From NCBI GenBank assembly GCA_026214975.1, contig CM047805.1:195734601-195798600 (forward strand): a stretch of DNA of 64,000 nucleotides. The letters are read 5' to 3'. The notes under the pieces were generated by a model that made no database searches, was not told the origin of the DNA, and saw only the letters and a list, made by a program, of their open reading frames with translations. How positions within the stretch are numbered: the first letter of the stretch is position 1; the number at the start of each line of letters is the position of its first letter. Positions 34,216 through 46,406 of the stretch are shown here, in pieces. This stretch comes from Gentiana macrophylla. Its lineage: Eukaryota; Streptophyta; Magnoliopsida; Gentianales; Gentianaceae. Position numbers and translations under genes: made by a program.

Positions 34216-34430
34216 CCTGCAGACTTAAAGAGTTTGTCCTTTGCAAAATGTTTGAGTCTGACCTGCAAAACTCAATGTGTTGATGTCTGTCATGTAGACT
34301 TAAACAGTTTCTCCTTGGCAAATTGTTTGAGTCTGACTTGTATAACTCAGTATCGATGTCTGTCCTGCAGACTTAGTAAGCTTGGCTTTTGCAAGCTGGC
34401 TAAGTCTGACCTGCAGAGCTTGGTTCAATG
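34216..34430 (+). repeat. Imperfect tandem repeat, about 73 bp x 3
   Basis: Units start at 34216, 34291 and 34364, each beginning with C-TG-AGACTTA and containing TTTG..GTCTGAC-TG. The third is shorter and more diverged. The array starts exactly at the outer edge of the C1 LTR, so C1 inserted at or in it. The words GTCTGACTT and TATAACTCAG resemble parts of C1's own LTR, so the array may belong to an older related LTR. Confidence 0.6.
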
Positions 34431-34570
34431 CATAGATTTAGTAAAACCATTACACACAATAGAAAAAGTAAAATATTATTGAAATAACATATGTTTGGTA
34501 ACTCATAGAGTACAAGTTATTGAAATAACATTACTGAAATGGAAAATTAAAATAAGTTATTGATGTCTAG
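34431..34570 (-). other. T1 3' non-coding end
   Basis: This AT-rich stretch holds two copies of TTATTGAAATAACAT (34478 and 34516). No LTR of T1 can be recognised here. Confidence 0.35.
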
Positions 34571-36468
34571 AACCTGTCCTAGACATAGAAATTGTGAAGG
34601 TTGTTGGCATGCCAACTTCGGGGAATGGTCCTGCGATTAGAATCAACCAGTTGGTATGCCCCTTTCCCATGTACCTTCACAACTTTGTAAGGGCCTTCCT
34701 AGTTCAGTCAAGCTTGTCTTGAGGGCCATGTCTGCTAACTTAGTTTTTTATCAGCGCAAGGTCTCCATGTTTGAAGTATGAGTGTCTCACCCATGAGTTA
34801 TAGTACCGAGAGATATTCATCTTGTATTTTTCCATTCTGATGAAGGCGACATCTCGAGCTTCCTCTAGATCATCTTTTGAATGTCTAAGCTCGGTCTCTA
34901 GATTTATTTCTGCGTAGAGCTCGGACTAAGATGAAGGAAGTACGATCTCTGCTGGAATCACTGATTCACTTCCATACGCTAAGGATAAAGGACTTTCCCC
35001 AGTTGCTTCATTCGGCGAAGTCCTTCTTGCCCATAATATATTGGGTAAATTTTCCACCCAACTAGATCCTTCTTCTTCTAATCTCTTTCAGAGACTAGTC
35101 TTCATGTGTCTGTTGGTCTGCTCGACTTGACCATTCTCTTGAGGGTGACCCACTAATTTGAAGTGTTGGTTGATCCCTAGCTCGGAACACTAGGCTTTAA
35201 CATTTTTATCTTTGCACTATGTTCCGTTAACTGAGATCAGCGTTTCGGGGATGCCATACCTGCATACAATGTTCTTTCTAGAGAAATTTCTAAATTACTT
35301 TTGATGTAATCATTGTAAGATCTTCAGATTCTACCCATTTGGTGAAGTAATCTAATGCTACCACCAGAAAATTGAAATTACCCAGCGCTCGGGGCAATGG
35401 GCCAACCAAATATACTCCTCATTGATCCAACAGCCAAGGGGATACAATTGGTGTCATGGAATGAGAAGCTTGGTGTGATATACCATCGTGTACCTAGCAT
35501 GATCTACACTTGGATGAGCTCTTGGCTTTCGCTGCATAATGGGCCAATAATATCCGAACAGACGACATTTTTTAGCCAAAGTCCGAGCTCTAGCATGGTT
35601 TTCACGGATTCCTAGGTGGATTTTGAGAAGGAGATAATTTCCTTCATCCTATGATGCACATCTTATCCATGGTTCTATAAAATATTTTCTGTAAAGCACA
35701 TCATGAAAAAGAGAGTACTTGCCTGCTAGAAATTTCATATTTCTTGCCTGAGACTTGTTTGTGGGAAGGATTCCATGCTTTTGGTTGGATGTAATAGGAT
35801 CCATCCAAGTATCCTTCTGAATGATAGGTTGAGTTGTTTGGTTGTCGTAACTTCGTTCTTTCAGCAGCTCAATGAGCACTTTCTTACCAGATAAGAAATT
35901 AGATGCTTATTTGAAAGTGCATCTGCCCTTTTGTTATGAGATCGAGATCTACTCAACTGGACGCTTTCCAAATCCCTTTAACAATGTTTGAAAAACATCC
36001 AAGTATTTCTTCATTGGCTCCTCTTTGCTACTATTCTCCTTCATATGATTCATGACAAGTTTCGAGTCACTGTATAGCTGCAATTCTTGTTCTCCAAGCT
36101 TTGTTGCTAAATTAAGCCTTATGATCAATGCCTCTTATTCTGCCTCGTTGTTCGTGGCATGAAATCTAAATTGAAAGGTGTATGGGAATTCCTCTCCTTT
36201 GGGGCTGATGAGTGGAAGACCTACTCCTTCTCCTTCCTTGCGGGACGCTTCATCGACGTACAATGTCCATTGTTTGGATTTGCAACTCGGCTGGTCCTGA
36301 TCGATGGTTTTGGCTGTCCCTTCAGCTCTGAAATATGCTAAGGCTTGAACCTTAATAGAAACTCTCGGGTGGGTGTCCAAATCGTATTCTGCCAATTCAA
36401 CCACTCATTTCGCTAGTCTACCTAATGTATTAGGTCGTGCTAATATCTTCCGAAGAGGCTGATCTGTT
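34571..36468 (-). pseudogene. T1 second RNase H and integrase
   Basis: Minus frame 36404-36135 gives the second RNase H (WTLYVDEASRKEGEGVG, FRFHATNNEAE; the first Asp is present). Integrase follows in broken frames: a zinc domain (YFIEPWIRC, then a His/Cys-containing stretch with GYYWP) at 35879-35550, a core region with ALDYFTKWVE near 35370-35340, and a C-terminal EGPYKVVKVHGKGAYQL near 34695-34650. The reading ends at about 34575 with NNLHNFYV. Many stops. Confidence 0.8.
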
Positions 36469-38216
36469 AATTTTTTGGAAATCAATCAGTTAACGTTGCA
36501 GAATTAAAAAGTTTTATTTCCGGATCCAGGATCGACTTCATTTAAACAACAAACATATATGTAGTAGACGGTGAATATACCTTGGATGATTTAAAAGATC
36601 GAAGATTTGACTCTCTATGGACAGTAGTAGTGTGCTCAAGCCGTCCATGTGTCCGGCCTCTATCAATATCCACACAAGCACCTCGCCAGAATCCCTCCTT
36701 GGATTGTAACTATAAAAACCCGGTTGCTAGATATTTTCTCTCTCTCAAACTCTCTCTCTAGGAAGATCTCTTATTTCTCTCAAGAATATCAAAACTCTTG
36801 GGATTGAATGATACAAAAGAACATGGCAACCCATTTCTTATATAAGGGAGCTGCGCCCCATGTAGTCTCATCCCCAATGGGAAAATATTCCTGCGTGGAG
36901 TGGTAAGAAAGAAAACAATTTCCTAGTAAAATAAGCAAAATAGATATTCTAGATTTATCTCGTTTAATTTAATACCTTACATTAAATAACCCATTAATTA
37001 AATTGCATAATCCAAGTATATCACATATATACATATGCGCATATTCATATATAAAATAAGTATTTGATTTAATAAACATTATTAATATATTGTATTCAAT
37101 TTATTCATAATAAATAAATATCATAATATCAATTTAGTACTATAACACTTTATAGTCGAGATATAACATTCATTATTTTTTTATTACTATAACCATTTTT
37201 TAATCCGGCTAGATGTTCTTATTTGTGTGTTCCGGTAGGCTTCCGAATTTGTTGTCCGTAGGCATAAAGTGCATTTACTAAAAAAACCCATCACCCCTAA
37301 CTATCATGAATATCGTCTAGCAACACGTCATGACCCCAATCATCAAAATAGTCAAAAGCGACGACTACTACCTATCATGTGAAACAGTTACCGTGTAAAT
37401 AAAATTCTATCACTGTAATCATATCCATACGATCATATCTCGAGTGTCAATTCATTAACGGCCGAATCTTATAATCTGGATATCATGCTCTCTCGAAGTA
37501 ACTCAATTACTCCCACTTTGCATTGATTCACGAGAGCTAGACATTCCTTATGAGAAGGCCCTTTCGGATATTTACTCCTACTATTAGGATACATGATTCC
37601 CAAATGAGCAACATGTATCCTATGCATGCTTCAATATCATACCGGAGCACTACTGCATGATCTCCCCGTGAATAGGGGAAACCTCAATATTGTCAAAGCA
37701 TGGCAATCCACACCGTGATGCCATAAAGACTCCGGTCTCAGGATAATTACACAACTTCCACATACTGCGACACTTAATGTGAGTGGGTCAGTCTAACATA
37801 TGCATTCTCTAATACATGTCCACGTTCAGTCCAAGTGTCTCTACACTTTGGTAGACGAGATCTATCCCTATCTTTACTAAGATAGAAGGCATCCAATACG
37901 TGCTAGTCTAATCATACTATCAATGGCATGTTTGACAGTACATACAACTAGAGACATTTAAGTATTAAACTTATTAAAGTGATTCGAGATCTCATCGACC
38001 ATAATCACTATCATGGTTTCTCTATCATTGTTTAATACTAAGGACATTACTATATATACAATAACATAATTGGTTCGTCAAGATAAACAAAATATATAAT
38101 AAGAAAAGTGCTTTTATTACTTATAATAAAGTTATTACATGAACTAAATAGACGTAAATTACCCGACCCCATTGGATACGATCCAACCCGACTAGGTTTA
38201 GGACACCATTTCAACA
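36469..38216 (-). mobile_element. S1: LTR-like insertion (probable solo LTR), TSD ctgtt
   Basis: The 1748-bp insert is flanked by ctgtt at 36464-36468 and 38217-38221. On minus it starts TGTTGAAATGGTGTCC, has a TATA box (TTATATAAG, 36839-36846) followed by a Ser/Thr-codon-free CT-rich run, and has no coding content. Its layout resembles the C2 LTR. The far end reads CCAAAAAATT rather than the usual CA, so the exact terminus is unusual or damaged. I favour a copia-type solo LTR. A short element with unrecognised internal sequence is the alternative. Confidence 0.6.
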
Positions 38217-38361
38217 CTGTTATCACAACGATAGAGTGAGCTTGAAAATATGGCTTGAGCTTTCTGGAAGCATGAACTAAGGCCATTGCTAATTTCTCTG
38301 CATTCCAATATCTGACCTCTAGTCTGTGAACCGCTCTGCTCACATAATATGTGGGCCTTTG
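38217..38361 (-). pseudogene. T1 first RNase H fragment
   Basis: A 145-bp remnant lies between S1 and C3. Minus reading has RPTYYVSRAVHRLEVRYW and EKLAMALVHASRKLKPYF, typical of the Tat RNase H. It joins DQGNVQ (from 43365 upward) on one side and TDQPLRKIL (below 36464) on the other when the inserts are removed. Confidence 0.85.
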
Positions 38362-38677
38362 TGTTACAGTATAGAGGGTGAAGGGAATGCTCAGTGCATT
38401 CATCTGATACAATCTGTTGATTGTATGAAGGCACAACAGTCTGCTGATAGTATGACAAAGCAGCCTGCTGAGTAATCTACGGTAGCATGTTGTAGAAAGC
38501 GATTATTCAGTTATAGTTGGTTGTAACATCTTGTTGCTTGCTTCTAACTGATTCATGTGGTGTATGAAGTTATAAATACCCCATGATCAGCTACATTGTA
38601 ATCCAACTTGTAATTTTCAGTTCATCAATAATAATTCCGCATTTTACTTTCATTTTATAATTCTATAAACATCATCA
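38362..38677 (+). repeat. C3 5' LTR (316 bp)
   Basis: TGTTACAGTATAGAGGG to AACATCATCA. The TATA box TATAAATA is at 38571-38578. Many small differences from the 3' LTR point to an older insertion than G1 or G2. Confidence 0.93.
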
Positions 38678-38690
38678 TGGTATCGGAGCA
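38678..38690 (+). promoter_or_regulatory. C3 primer-binding site
   Basis: TGGTATCGGAGCA matches the initiator-Met-tRNA primer class and directly abuts the LTR. Confidence 0.85.
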
Positions 38691-38872
38691 AAAATTTGAA
38701 AATTTCTAAATGTTTTCCTGCGTTTTTCTCTGAGTTTTTTGAAGAATCTTGAGAGTGTTCTTCATCTTTTCTGTGATTTTAATTTCTTGAGAGTAAACTA
38801 TTATCGTTCTTTTTTATGTAATCTCACTTTCATTGTTGATTTGAGATCTTTTTTTTGGAGTTCTTGATAGCC

Positions 38873-39910
38873 ATGGCAGCTAAGAAACAAGAAATAAGTC
38901 CTTCAAGTCCATTTTATGTTCATCCTAATGACAATCTGTCTCGCGTTCTTATTCAGCCATTGATGAATGACAACAACTATAATCTATGGTAAATGCCTAT
39001 GGAAATGGTGTTAATTACCAAGACTAAGATTGGCTTCGTAGACGGCACAATCAAAAGGCTGGAAGCAGATTCAGAAGATTTCCATGCATGGAGACAATGT
39101 GATAGAATGGTGAGATCATGGATCTTGAATTTTGTAGAGAACACCATTGCTCAAAGTTTAATGCACTTCAAGAGTGCACATGCGGTCTGGAAGAATCTCG
39201 CAACTAGAATTTCTAATGTTGATGCCTTAAGGCTCTGAGATCTTCTTGACGAGATGCATCTGCTAAAGCAAGGTACTGATTCTGTCAATATATATTTCAC
39301 AAAATTGATGGTTTCTCGGGAAGAAATCAAGACTATCAGCTCTGTATTAGTTTTTTCTTGTGATCCTCAATATCATTGTAATGCAATTACCACACTAATT
39401 GATCATATGGAGAAATTTGAACATGTCAAGAAATTCCTAGAAGGTTTAAGGGTTGTCTTTGACGCAATGGTTTCACATGTGATGATGATGGTGCCCTTCC
39501 CGAGAAATTCATGATGCCTTTGTAATGGCCATTAAATTTGAAAGACGAAGTTATATGTAGCTAATAGGGCCAAAAATCAAGATTCTGTGGTTCTCTTGTC
39601 TCGAGAAAAATGGACAAGGATGAAATTATATAGTCACAGAGACCTAACTCTGCATCTCTTTGCAAATTCAGCACCTAAGAATCCCAAGAAGATGCAATAT
39701 ATTTTTGTGGATTTAATGGTCATATTGAGGAGACTTGTTACAAGAAACATGGTTATCCTCCTAGTTTCAAGTCAAAAAGGGCAAAATTGGTAGAGGAAGA
39801 ACAGTCAGCAGAAGAAGAACAGGCCCAAAACAGGTCTGTTGGACCGGGGTTTCCAAATCTTAATGCATATCAACTTGATAAGTTGATGGCTCTGCTTGAG
39901 TTTCGATCCT
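38873..39910 (+). pseudogene. gag: C3 gag
   Basis: The start is ATG 38873 (MAAKKQEISPSSPFYVHP). The copia gag N-terminal domain is visible (LMNDNNYNLW, then a stop at 38990; WRQCDRMVRSWILNFV). Further stops lie at 39237 and beyond. The knuckle region near 39700-39760 keeps only part of the Cys/His pattern (CGFNGHI-like, in a shifted frame). The end reads GFPNLNAYQLDKLMALLE near 39850-39905. Confidence 0.8.
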
Positions 39911-42485
39911 CTTAGACATACGAGGGTTTGCCATTGGTGGGCTCTTTGAGATTGTGACACACTACTCACCGCCACAGGATAGGTGATCTAAATTTAGTAA
40001 GATCTATACAATGGATCTTGGACTTTGGTGCCACAGATCACATTGTAGGATCCTTAGATCTATTAAGCAATCTCAAACCTTCATCTGGTATAAAAATGGG
40101 ATTACCTAATGGAAATAATGTTTATGTCCCACATATATGACAAGTAAGGGTTAACCCTCAGTTGGTCCTACATCATGTGTTTTGCATTCCTGGTTTTAGG
40201 TACAACCTTTTGTCTTTACCTTCATTTATTAATCATACAAAGGTGAAGCTGTCTTTTCTACTAACAAATGTGCTTTACAAGACATGAACAAGAAAGTGAT
40301 TTGTTCAGCTGAGTTACACAGAGGACTCTATGTCATAGATCAACCAATAAGGCTTTCTGTTTCCAATGCTGTAGAAAATCACACCTTAAGTGATAGATTA
40401 GATGATGCTCTTTTATGGCATTATAGACTAGGACACTTGCCATATATGAGACTGCAAGTTATTAGTTCATAGTCTGTTGATGTCAAGTTCTGTAATCATG
40501 ACCTTTGTTATCTTTGTCCCATGCAAAAAATAAACAAAAATCATATTTCCATTGAGTTCTACTATTGTGAATTATATATTTGATCTTGTTCAAATAGATA
40601 TTTTGGGTCCCTTAAGACAACCTACTGTCAATGGACAATAATATTTCTTAACTGTTGTAGATGACTAGTCAAGATTTACTTGGGTTTTTCTTATGAGGCA
40701 TAAATCTGAAGCTTCTGACCTTGTTAAATCTTTTGTTAAATTTGTTTCTACTCAGTTTCACAAAGTTATTAGATCTAGAAATGGAGCTGAGTTCCAACTC
40801 ACTGACATTTATGCTCAGCAGGGCATCATACATAAAACATCTTGTGTCAACACACCTAAAAAGAATGGTATTGTGGAAAGCAAACATCAGCATCTGCTGA
40901 ATGTTTCCAGGGGACTAAGGTTCCAGAGTAATTTACCCATTGAATATTGGGGTTTCTATCTTTAACATGGTGTAAAATTAATTAATGCTGCACCTACACC
41001 ACTATTGAAGGAAAGCACTCCACATAATGTGCTTTATGGCACTAAACTTGAGACTATCATGTGTTTAAGGTTTTGGTTGCTTTTTTTCATACACACTTCA
41101 AAGAATACAGACAAAATTTGACTCAAGATATATGACTTGTGACTATCTTGGGAATTCATACATCCAAGGGTGCTATTCTTTTAGACATTACCAACAAAGA
41201 TATCCGTGTTGCTAGAAATACTCAATTCCATGAGACTTATTTTCCTATATTTCAATAGGTGTTAGGCAAGGCTAATATCTTGCTGACATGCCCGTTCCAT
41301 TACCAGTAATGGAAACTTTTGATGAGCTGCTGAATGAGTCAACAGACCAACCAGACATGGGGTCAGCTACAACTGAGGCATATAATGAAGAGCATGCACC
41401 AGTTAATCAGGCACCTTAACTTACACAATTAAGAAGGTCCACGAGATCAAGAAAATCACCAACCTTTTATCAAGGAGGTGCTCATACTTTTCAGCAAACC
41501 CCATACCTGCTGAGTGAAGTCATGAGCCTGGACAATCTCTCAGCAGATTATGCCAGATTCATCAATGCAATTGATGCCATTAAAGAGCCTAAGACTTACA
41601 ATCAAGCCATCATGCACGATGAGTGGAATGAAGCTATGCAAAAAGAGATTGAAGCTCTACAAAAGACTCATACATGTGAGATAGTTGATTTGCCCCCAGA
41701 CAAGAAACCCATTGGGTGCAAATGGGTATATAGAAATAAATACAAACCTGATGGTTAAGTAGAGAGATATAAAGCTAGACTAGTAGAAAAGGCTACACTC
41801 AAACATATAATATTGAATATCAAGAAACTTTTTCTCCTGTTGTCAAGATTACTACAGTCAGAACACTACTTGTAGCAGCAGCCAATAATTGGCATTTACA
41901 TCAAATGGATGTCAACACTGCCTTCTTACATGGATATTTGTATGAAGAAGTTTATATGCAGTTGCCACCAGGTTGTGCGACAACTAAACCAAATCAAGTT
42001 TGCAGATTAACCAAATCACTGTATGGTCTCAAGCAAGCCAGCAGACAGTGGAACTGCAAGTTAACTGAATCTTGGGAAGCTCAAGGATTCCTTCAATCTA
42101 AGAATGACCACAGTTTATTCATCAAAGGATCATGCCAATATTTCATAGCTTTGATGGTTTATGTAGATGACATTATAGCAGCAAGCTCCAATGAGCAGTT
42201 GATTCAGCAGGTAAATGATGCCCTACATAAGCAATTGACTTTCAAAGGTCTTGGAAAATTAAGATATGTCCTAGGCATTGAAGCTGCTAGAACTCCTGCT
42301 AGCATATCCATTTCTCAAAGAAAATACACTCTTAATCTCCTAGGAGAATATGAATTTTTAGGAGCAAAACTTGCCAAGACACCCATGGAGTCTAGGCAGA
42401 CATTGCATCATGGTGAATCACCACTTTTGGAAGATGTTGAGTGCAGTCAGCTGATACACTCTGGTTATTGTATGAAGACATAGCA
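39911..42485 (+). pseudogene. C3 protease, integrase and RT
   Basis: The protease motif near 40020 reads DFGATDH in place of DSGATDH. The pre-integrase domain has LLWHYRLGHLPYMRL (40410-40450). Integrase core pieces run 40580-40965 (VETRNGAEFQ-type region, GIIHKTSCVNTPKKNGIVESK). The linker and RT follow (WNEAMQKEIEALQ; CKWVYRNKYKPDG at 41720; MDVNTAFLHG at 41905; LYGLKQASRQW; intact YVDD at 42159-42170). The RT frame 41905-42483 ends inside an LTR-like patch. Many stops and shifts. Confidence 0.88.
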
Positions 42486-43042
42486 GACTGCTAAGGTATC
42501 TGAAAGAAAACCCTGGACAAGGAATATTATTTCTGGCAAACAATAATCTTGTACTCAAAGGATTTACGGACAGTGATTGGGCTGGTTGTCCTGAAACAAG
42601 AAAATCAATATCAGGCTACATGATGTTCCTCGGAGATGCACCAATCTGTTGGAAGGCAAAGAAACAAACAACTATAGCAAGAAGTTCTTCAAGGGCTGAA
42701 TATAGGGAAATGGCAAATGCAGTTTATGAAATTCAATGGCTCATTTACATTCTTCGAGATCTGAAAATTCCAATTCAACTACCGACTCTCTTGTTTTGTG
42801 ATAATGCCAAAGCCTTGCACATTGCCCATAATCCTGTCTTCCATGAAAGAACCAAACACACAGAGATTGATTGTTATGTTGTAAGAGACAAAGTAAAATC
42901 CGGACTTGTCAAACTACTTCCAGTCAACACAGAAGAACAAATAGCTGACATTCTCACCAAAGCCTTGGATGCACCCATTTTCTCTTATCTGATAGACAAA
43001 CTGGGAATTTCAAAGATATTTCAAATTTCCAGCTTGAGGGGG
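42486..43042 (+). pseudogene. C3 RNase H
   Basis: The reading starts with LLRYLKENPGQG (about 42495), then GFTDSDWAGCPETRKSISG (42560-42615). The frame 42620-43117 carries SSSRAEYREMANAVYEIQWL, LFCDNAKALHIAHNPVFHER and ADILTKALD. The catalytic Asp-containing motifs are still present. One frame change lies near 42540. Confidence 0.85.
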
Positions 43043-43359
43043 TGTTACATTATAGAGGCTGAAAGGAATGTTGAGTGCAGTCAGCTGATACACTCTACTG
43101 ATTGTATGAAGACATAGCATCCTGCCGACAAGATGATGACTGTGACTCTTTGAGTAATCTAGTGTAGCATGTTGTAGAAAGCTGCTATTCAGTTATAGTT
43201 TGTTGTAACTGCTTGTAGCTTGCATTTAACTAATTCATGTGGTGTATGAATTTATAAATACCCCATGATCAGCTACATTGTAATCCAACTTGTAATTTTC
43301 AATTCATCAATAATAATTCCGCATTTTACTTTCAATTTATAATTCTATAAACATCATCA
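43043..43359 (+). repeat. C3 3' LTR (317 bp)
   Basis: TGTTACATTATAGAGGC to AACATCATCA. The TATA box is near 43252-43260. Preceded by TTGAGGGGG. Confidence 0.93.
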
Positions 43360-44797
43360 CTTTGCACATTGCCTTGATCCTCGACCAGTACCGCGCTCAG
43401 CACTTCTTCACATGTACTGCTAAGTATACCAACAATGTTTCTCCTTCCTGATGAGAGTTCAGGGTTGATAGTTCGGCATGATTGGATTTCAGTTCTACGA
43501 AAGCCTTCTGACATTCCTCATCCCACGGGAAGGGCACGTTGTGCCGACCTGGAAAGAAACCTGTTGAGAGTGGCCATTCACCCTACAATCTGTGAACCTC
43601 AGTGATGTTTCATGGGGGAGGCATGTTTCTCAATACGTCTATCTTGTCTTGATTTGCTTTAATTCCGTCGTTGGAAATCATGTACCCTAAGAATTTATCG
43701 AATATGACTCCAAACGTACACTTCTTTGGGTTGAGTCTCATTTGTGTATGCCTGACTACACAAAAGACTTCCCATACATCAATCAGGTACTGATCAAGAG
43801 ACCTACTCCTGATTAAGAAATCGTCCACGTATACCTCATTGCATCTACCGATTTGCTCATTGAATATCTTATTCACAGCTCACTGATAGGTCACTCCGGC
43901 GTTCTTCAAGCTGAACGGCATGGCCACATAACAAAATGTTCCGAATTCCGTGATAAATGATGTCTTCTTTGCATCTTCAGGGTCCATTGCGATTTGGTGG
44001 TACCCCTTGTATGCATCTAAGAAAGAAAACACTTCAAAACCCACTGTTGAGTCTACAAGTCTGTCGATGTTCGGAAAAGGATAACAATCATTTTGACATG
44101 CCTTGTTGAGGTCAGTGAAGTCCACACATATCCTTCAACTGCCATCTGGCTTCTTTACCAAGACATGATTTTCTAACCAGACCAAGTACATGAATTCCCT
44201 GATGATTTTGGCATGAAGTAGATTTTTCACCTCCTTTTCTATAGCAAGGACTCTCTCCATATCGATGTGTATTTTCTTCCGCCAAACCGGTTTCCTGCTC
44301 AAATCAACATTCAGTGTGTTCAAGGCCAATTCTGAGGACAGTCATGGCATATCTTTGGTTTTCCAGGCGAAAATGTCCACGAATTCTTTTAGCAGATTAA
44401 TGAGCAGCTTTTTGGGTTGAATTAGGATCCAAGAGCCTATTTTTACCGTTAATTCTGGCTAATTGTCCCAAAGGCTAACATCTTCAACCTTGTCTTCTGA
44501 TGACCAATTCTCTTCGTCTTCCAGAATCAGTTCTTCCATCAGAACCTGCTGAACTAAGTCTTTTCTTCGGATGTTGGCCGTGAAGCAGCTCCTAGATACT
44601 TCCACGTCCGCTTTGATTTCTACGCAGCCTTCTATAGTAGGAAACTTCAGGCTAACGTGAGCTAGAGAAATGAAAGCACTGGGATCTATCAAGGCTGGTC
44701 TCCCCATAATGATATTGTAAGCTGATGGGGCCTTGACCATAACATAATTTACCATAAGGGTCGTGCCCTTTGACTCTCAACCAAATGTGGCGATCAA
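43360..44797 (-). pseudogene. T1 protease end, RT and start of RNase H
   Basis: On minus, the protease C-terminus is open at 44755-44459 (VKAPSAYNIIMGRPALI). A stretch with stops leads into RT (VLVKKPDGS near 44140; DFTDLNKACQNDCYPFPNID at 44125; LDAYKGYHQI; MPFSLKNAGVTYQ). YVDD is intact (43831-43820), followed by the thumb region to 43610 and RNase H start (LLVYLAVHVK near 43430). C3 cuts it at 43360. The protease catalytic motif itself is missing because G3 starts at 44798. Confidence 0.88.
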
Positions 44798-46367
44798 TGT
44801 TCGGTAAAAACGTGTTTTAAATTTATAATTACCGGAACACCCCAAGCATAAGGTTCGTAGTATAGGGTGTTACCGAGTCGTCCTAAGGGAATCGTATGAT
44901 TATCGGATCAAGGAACAATTATTCTATCAATTGTGTCACGACTATTAACTACAACTAGGGTTTAAACTAATTAAACTATAAAAAACAATGAACAGTAATT
45001 AAGATGATGAACAGTACGGTGAACAGTAACTTGGAACATAAAATTTGCAGAAAAATAACAATTAATAACTAGGGTTCCTAAAAAACAACTAAACGTAGCT
45101 ATCAAATTGAACTAATCTTAAACTAATGAACTAAGAATCTAAGCTAATATGCAAAAAGTTATGAACTTTCTTATGAATTTAAAGGACAGTAGGACGACAC
45201 GAATCCACCAAACAACCACCACCCAACCAAGTCATGAATTGAGTTATATTTCTTGGTATGATCTAACCTAATTTCGATCTAGTTTCCTTAATCAAATTTA
45301 CTTAGCTTTTGTTTTCTTTCTCAAGTAAAACAAAATTAACAATTTAAGAACATGATCACGAGATCGTCTCTGAATCTCCAACCCAATCAATAATAAACAA
45401 TCTCTTGAATTATTACTAATCGTATCAAAAGAACGGTTCTATATATGAATCCAATTCTCATTAAAATTCAAAACAGATAAACGTTTCATTGATCTCTCAA
45501 ACTAATAAACCAAACATTCAAATCTATTCAATTGATAAAGAAATTAAAATTCAAACTCACTAAACAATTGCTACTCGAAAATCCTTGGTTTGTGATGGTG
45601 TTGTGTTGGCTTCATCCTGTTGTCCCATCTGAAGAATTTAGTTTAGGCCTCAATCATCCTTGATCTCCAAGAGAGGATTGAAAGAAGAAGACTCATGTTT
45701 TTAATGTGTATGTTGCGGCTGCTAGGGTATGCGGCTGCTCCGTGTAAAATTCCGATTATTAGGGTTGAAAATACGCTGCCTTATATAGAATTCTAAAGTC
45801 GGTTTAGCTGATGCGGCGGCTAGACGCCCGTCCAAGAGAGTGGACGTCCGTCCAGCTTGTAAAACTTATTTGAGTCGGGCCGAGCTGGGATTGGACGCAC
45901 GTCCTATGCAAAATCAGACGCTCGTTCGCTAAAAATCATCAAACTCTGAATCAAAAATCTCCTTCTGGACGCCAGTCCGGAATAGTGGACGCCAGTCCAG
46001 TGGACGCCACATCAAACGTGCGTTCAACTTGGTCAAAAAGTGATTTTCTCATCTTTATCTTCAACCGACTTCCCCTTTATCTCTTTTCCTTCGTATAAAC
46101 TCGATCCTTGACACCATTTAATCCTCTTTTTTAGCTCGAAAAGTGTATATCTACAAGGGGGTAAAAACATGCAAACTGTAGAAATATATATATAGATAGA
46201 AAATGACTAATAAACCACACAAATAGCTCGAATTTTCATTTTAATCCTTTTCATACACAACCCCTCAATATTTCAATTAAACTCCTACTTTTCTATAAAA
46301 AGTAATAAAATACGAAGAATATTGTTACGGAATAAAGCGATAAAAACCATAAAATTCACCGTTAACA
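44798..46367 (-). repeat. G3 3' LTR (1570 bp)
   Basis: On minus it starts TGTTAACGGTGAATTTTATG at 46367 and ends TTACCGAACA at 44798. Seven inverted repeats of the RRACGNNNGTYY type lie at 45822-46025, upstream (in minus sense) of the TATA box CTATATAAG (45781-45789). The second TSD copy is outside the window. Confidence 0.88.
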
Positions 46368-46406
46368 ACTCACCCACACTTAAACTTTTGTTCGTCCCGA
46401 ACAAAA
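46368..46406 (-). promoter_or_regulatory. G3 3' polypurine tract and GGGAC-loop hairpin
   Basis: On minus, TTTTGTTC and GAACAAAA pair perfectly around GGGAC (46386-46406), followed by GTTTAAGTGTGGGTGAGT and the LTR. Compared with G1 and G2 one stem pair is changed on both sides (C to T, G to A), keeping the stem. Confidence 0.75.

Larger units (their letters stand above)
38362..43359 (+). mobile_element. C3: compact Ty1/copia element, TSD ctttg
   Basis: The element is 5.0 kb with short LTRs (38362-38677 and 43043-43359) and TSD ctttg at 38357-38361 and 43360-43364. The primer site TGGTATCGGAGCA starts immediately after the 5' LTR and the polypurine tract TTGAGGGGG lies directly before the 3' LTR. 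Gag, protease, integrase, RT and RNase H come in copia order, all with stops. It carries a patch of its own LTR sequence in the RT-RNase H region. Confidence 0.95.
34571..44797 (-). mobile_element. T1: Tat-lineage Ty3/gypsy element, remnant split by S1 and C3
   Basis: On minus the order is protease C-terminus, RT and RNase H start (44797-43360), C3 insert, RNase H (38361-38217), S1 insert, and second (archaeal-type) RNase H and integrase (36468-34571). The second RNase H is diagnostic of the Tat lineage (Ogre, Retand and relatives). No LTR is identified. The 5' side is cut off by G3, whose LTR starts at 44798 inside the protease. Removing C3 and S1, each with one TSD copy, rejoins the RNase H reading exactly. 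Confidence 0.85.

Noticed and set aside
34216..34430. CRISPR-like array
   Set aside because: Three imperfect units without spacers in a plant retroelement context; there is no repeat-spacer structure.
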